Part shown: in pieces, positions 63,154 through 64,000 of the stretch
Layout of the letters: every line of letters begins with the position of its first letter
Numbering within the stretch: the stretch's first letter is position 1
From: Sparassis latifolia
Lineage: Eukaryota > Basidiomycota > Agaricomycetes > Polyporales > Sparassidaceae
Length of the DNA: 64,000 nt
Assembly: GCA_018466975.1 (NCBI GenBank)
Contig: CM031561.1
Location: 4,154,001 to 4,218,000, forward strand
Direction: 5' to 3'
Position numbers and translations under genes: made by a program
Notes under the pieces: model-generated
What the model saw: the letters and a program-made list of their open reading frames with translations, nothing else
Databases searched by the model: none
Told to the model about the DNA's origin: nothing

Positions 63154-64000
63154 ATGACACGTCGGCGGCGAGAGAAGGACTTTCTGGATGTTTTTCCTAA
63201 TGAGCTGCTGCTCATGATCAAGGCGAGAATCGCTGAGACCGACCTCCGTACGCACGTCTGCTTCTACAACAGCTCCACGCGAATCGCTGGAATGTACGGC
63301 AACGTTTGGGAGCAGGAAGAGTACTGGAAGAAGCTGTGCTGGCTGAACGGGCTCGGTTTGCTACCGGGGGAGTCATGCAAGTCCGTTTCGTGGAAGCAGA
63401 TTGCGTTCGAGTGCGTCGAGGACGACGGGTTCTGCGATCTCCCCGACTGTGGAGGAAACGCGTTGGTGAAGAATGGTGCGTGTGCACTGTAATACACCCG
63501 CGAGCGTGTTGTTTATAGTGGTGTTTTATAGTGGCGTTAATGGCGGCTGCCGACTACAACCTCGAAAGACCTACGCAGGCGCTGGCGCACAAAGAGGGAG
63601 GGCCGGACCTGGACTGCAGTCCCCTTCTGAGCCACATCAAGTTCCGGAGCAATCAGGAATGGTCGTGGCGGATGAAGCCCGACTATGATGCGCAGCTGTA
63701 TGTGCGCCCGTCCGAGGCGCAGAGCAGCTGGGGCCGCCGCCTGCACGCGCATCCCATCGCGTGCCGCAGCTTCGCGACGTTTCCGCCCATACAGCGGCTG
63801 AACTTCTCGGAGTTGTATGGACTGGAGTTCCACCCGACCAAGAGAACGACCGGCGTGACCGTGTGGGACGTGCAGTCCACGCTGCAGAAGAAGTGTGTCC
63901 CTTGGCGGTCATGATTTTTCGGGCACGCTCATACTCTTTGCAGACTGGACACGGGAATCCTCGCCAGTGGTGTTGCGGAATTCCTGGAGTGGCACGAAAC
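63154..64000 (+). CDS. Small F-box-like gene, tandem copy 2, cut by the window end
   Basis: ATG at 63154 gives MTRRRREKDFLDVFPNELLL, then KKLCWLNGLGLLPGESCKSV, IAFECVEDDGFCDLPDCGGN and ALVKNG. A short intron leads to ADYNLERPTQALAHKEGGPD, LLSHIKFRSNQEWSWRMKPD and RSFATFPPIQRLNFSELYGL. After another intron (about 63897-63943) DWTRESSPVVLRNSWSGT reaches the window end. Copy 2 is open throughout what is visible and is clearly homologous to copy 1. Function is unknown; the LPNEL-like start suggests an F-box role. Confidence 0.7.

Overview
This is a 64-kb piece of nuclear DNA from a filamentous basidiomycete, most likely a wood- or litter-decay agaricomycete. The evidence is short GT-AG introns (about 45-60 nt) breaking nearly every gene, a FunK1 fungal-type kinase, a KDZ transposase, a DUF6589 gene, lineage-type F-box families and chromodomain Ty3 elements. 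No rRNA, CRISPR array, operon or organelle signature was seen. The species cannot be named from the sequence alone.

Layout. (1) 1-11.4 kb is repeat-rich. It holds a DUF6589 gene with a dense array of the palindromic heptamer GATNATC beside its 3' end. Next is a complete but decayed chromovirus (Ty3/Gypsy with chromodomain) with 254-bp LTRs and a TCCAC target duplication, then a perfect 65+65-bp foldback, then a TIR element with an 11-bp target duplication. (2) 11.5-19.1 kb holds housekeeping genes: a glyoxylate/hydroxypyruvate reductase-type dehydrogenase, the U2 snRNP SF3b subunit RSE1/SF3B3, and a Derlin. (3) 19.2-37 kb is an accessory block of F-box-type genes broken by mobile DNA: four copies of one short MITE family, a 911-bp TRIM, a KDZ transposase gene split by an inverted pair of tRNA-derived SINE-like units, and a decayed Ty3 pol with an FIDD reverse-transcriptase box. 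(4) 37.4-46 kb has a FunK1 kinase, an NCS1 purine-cytosine permease and the GPI-anchor enzyme PIG-A/GPI3, followed by a CACTG-ended MITE. (5) 47.7-61.6 kb is conserved and gene-dense: an intron-containing tRNA-Val(CAC), an oxysterol-binding protein homologue, a B-type cyclin divergent from mitochondrial isoleucyl-tRNA synthetase, cytosolic-type prolyl-tRNA synthetase, and a DJ-1-like protein. (6) 61.8-64 kb has a tandem pair of small F-box-like genes, the first frameshifted and the second cut by the window end.

The conserved genes serve separate cellular jobs (splicing, ERAD, GPI synthesis, sterol transport, mitosis, translation). The less-described material is in the mobile fraction: the GATNATC array; a Ty3 element whose seven in-frame stops are all TGA and which has a long extra reading frame after the chromodomain; a MITE that ends three minus-strand reading frames with the same 17-residue tail in the same phase; and several compact foldback or TIR elements. 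Exon coordinates were worked out by eye from splice sites and family resemblance. No database search was run.
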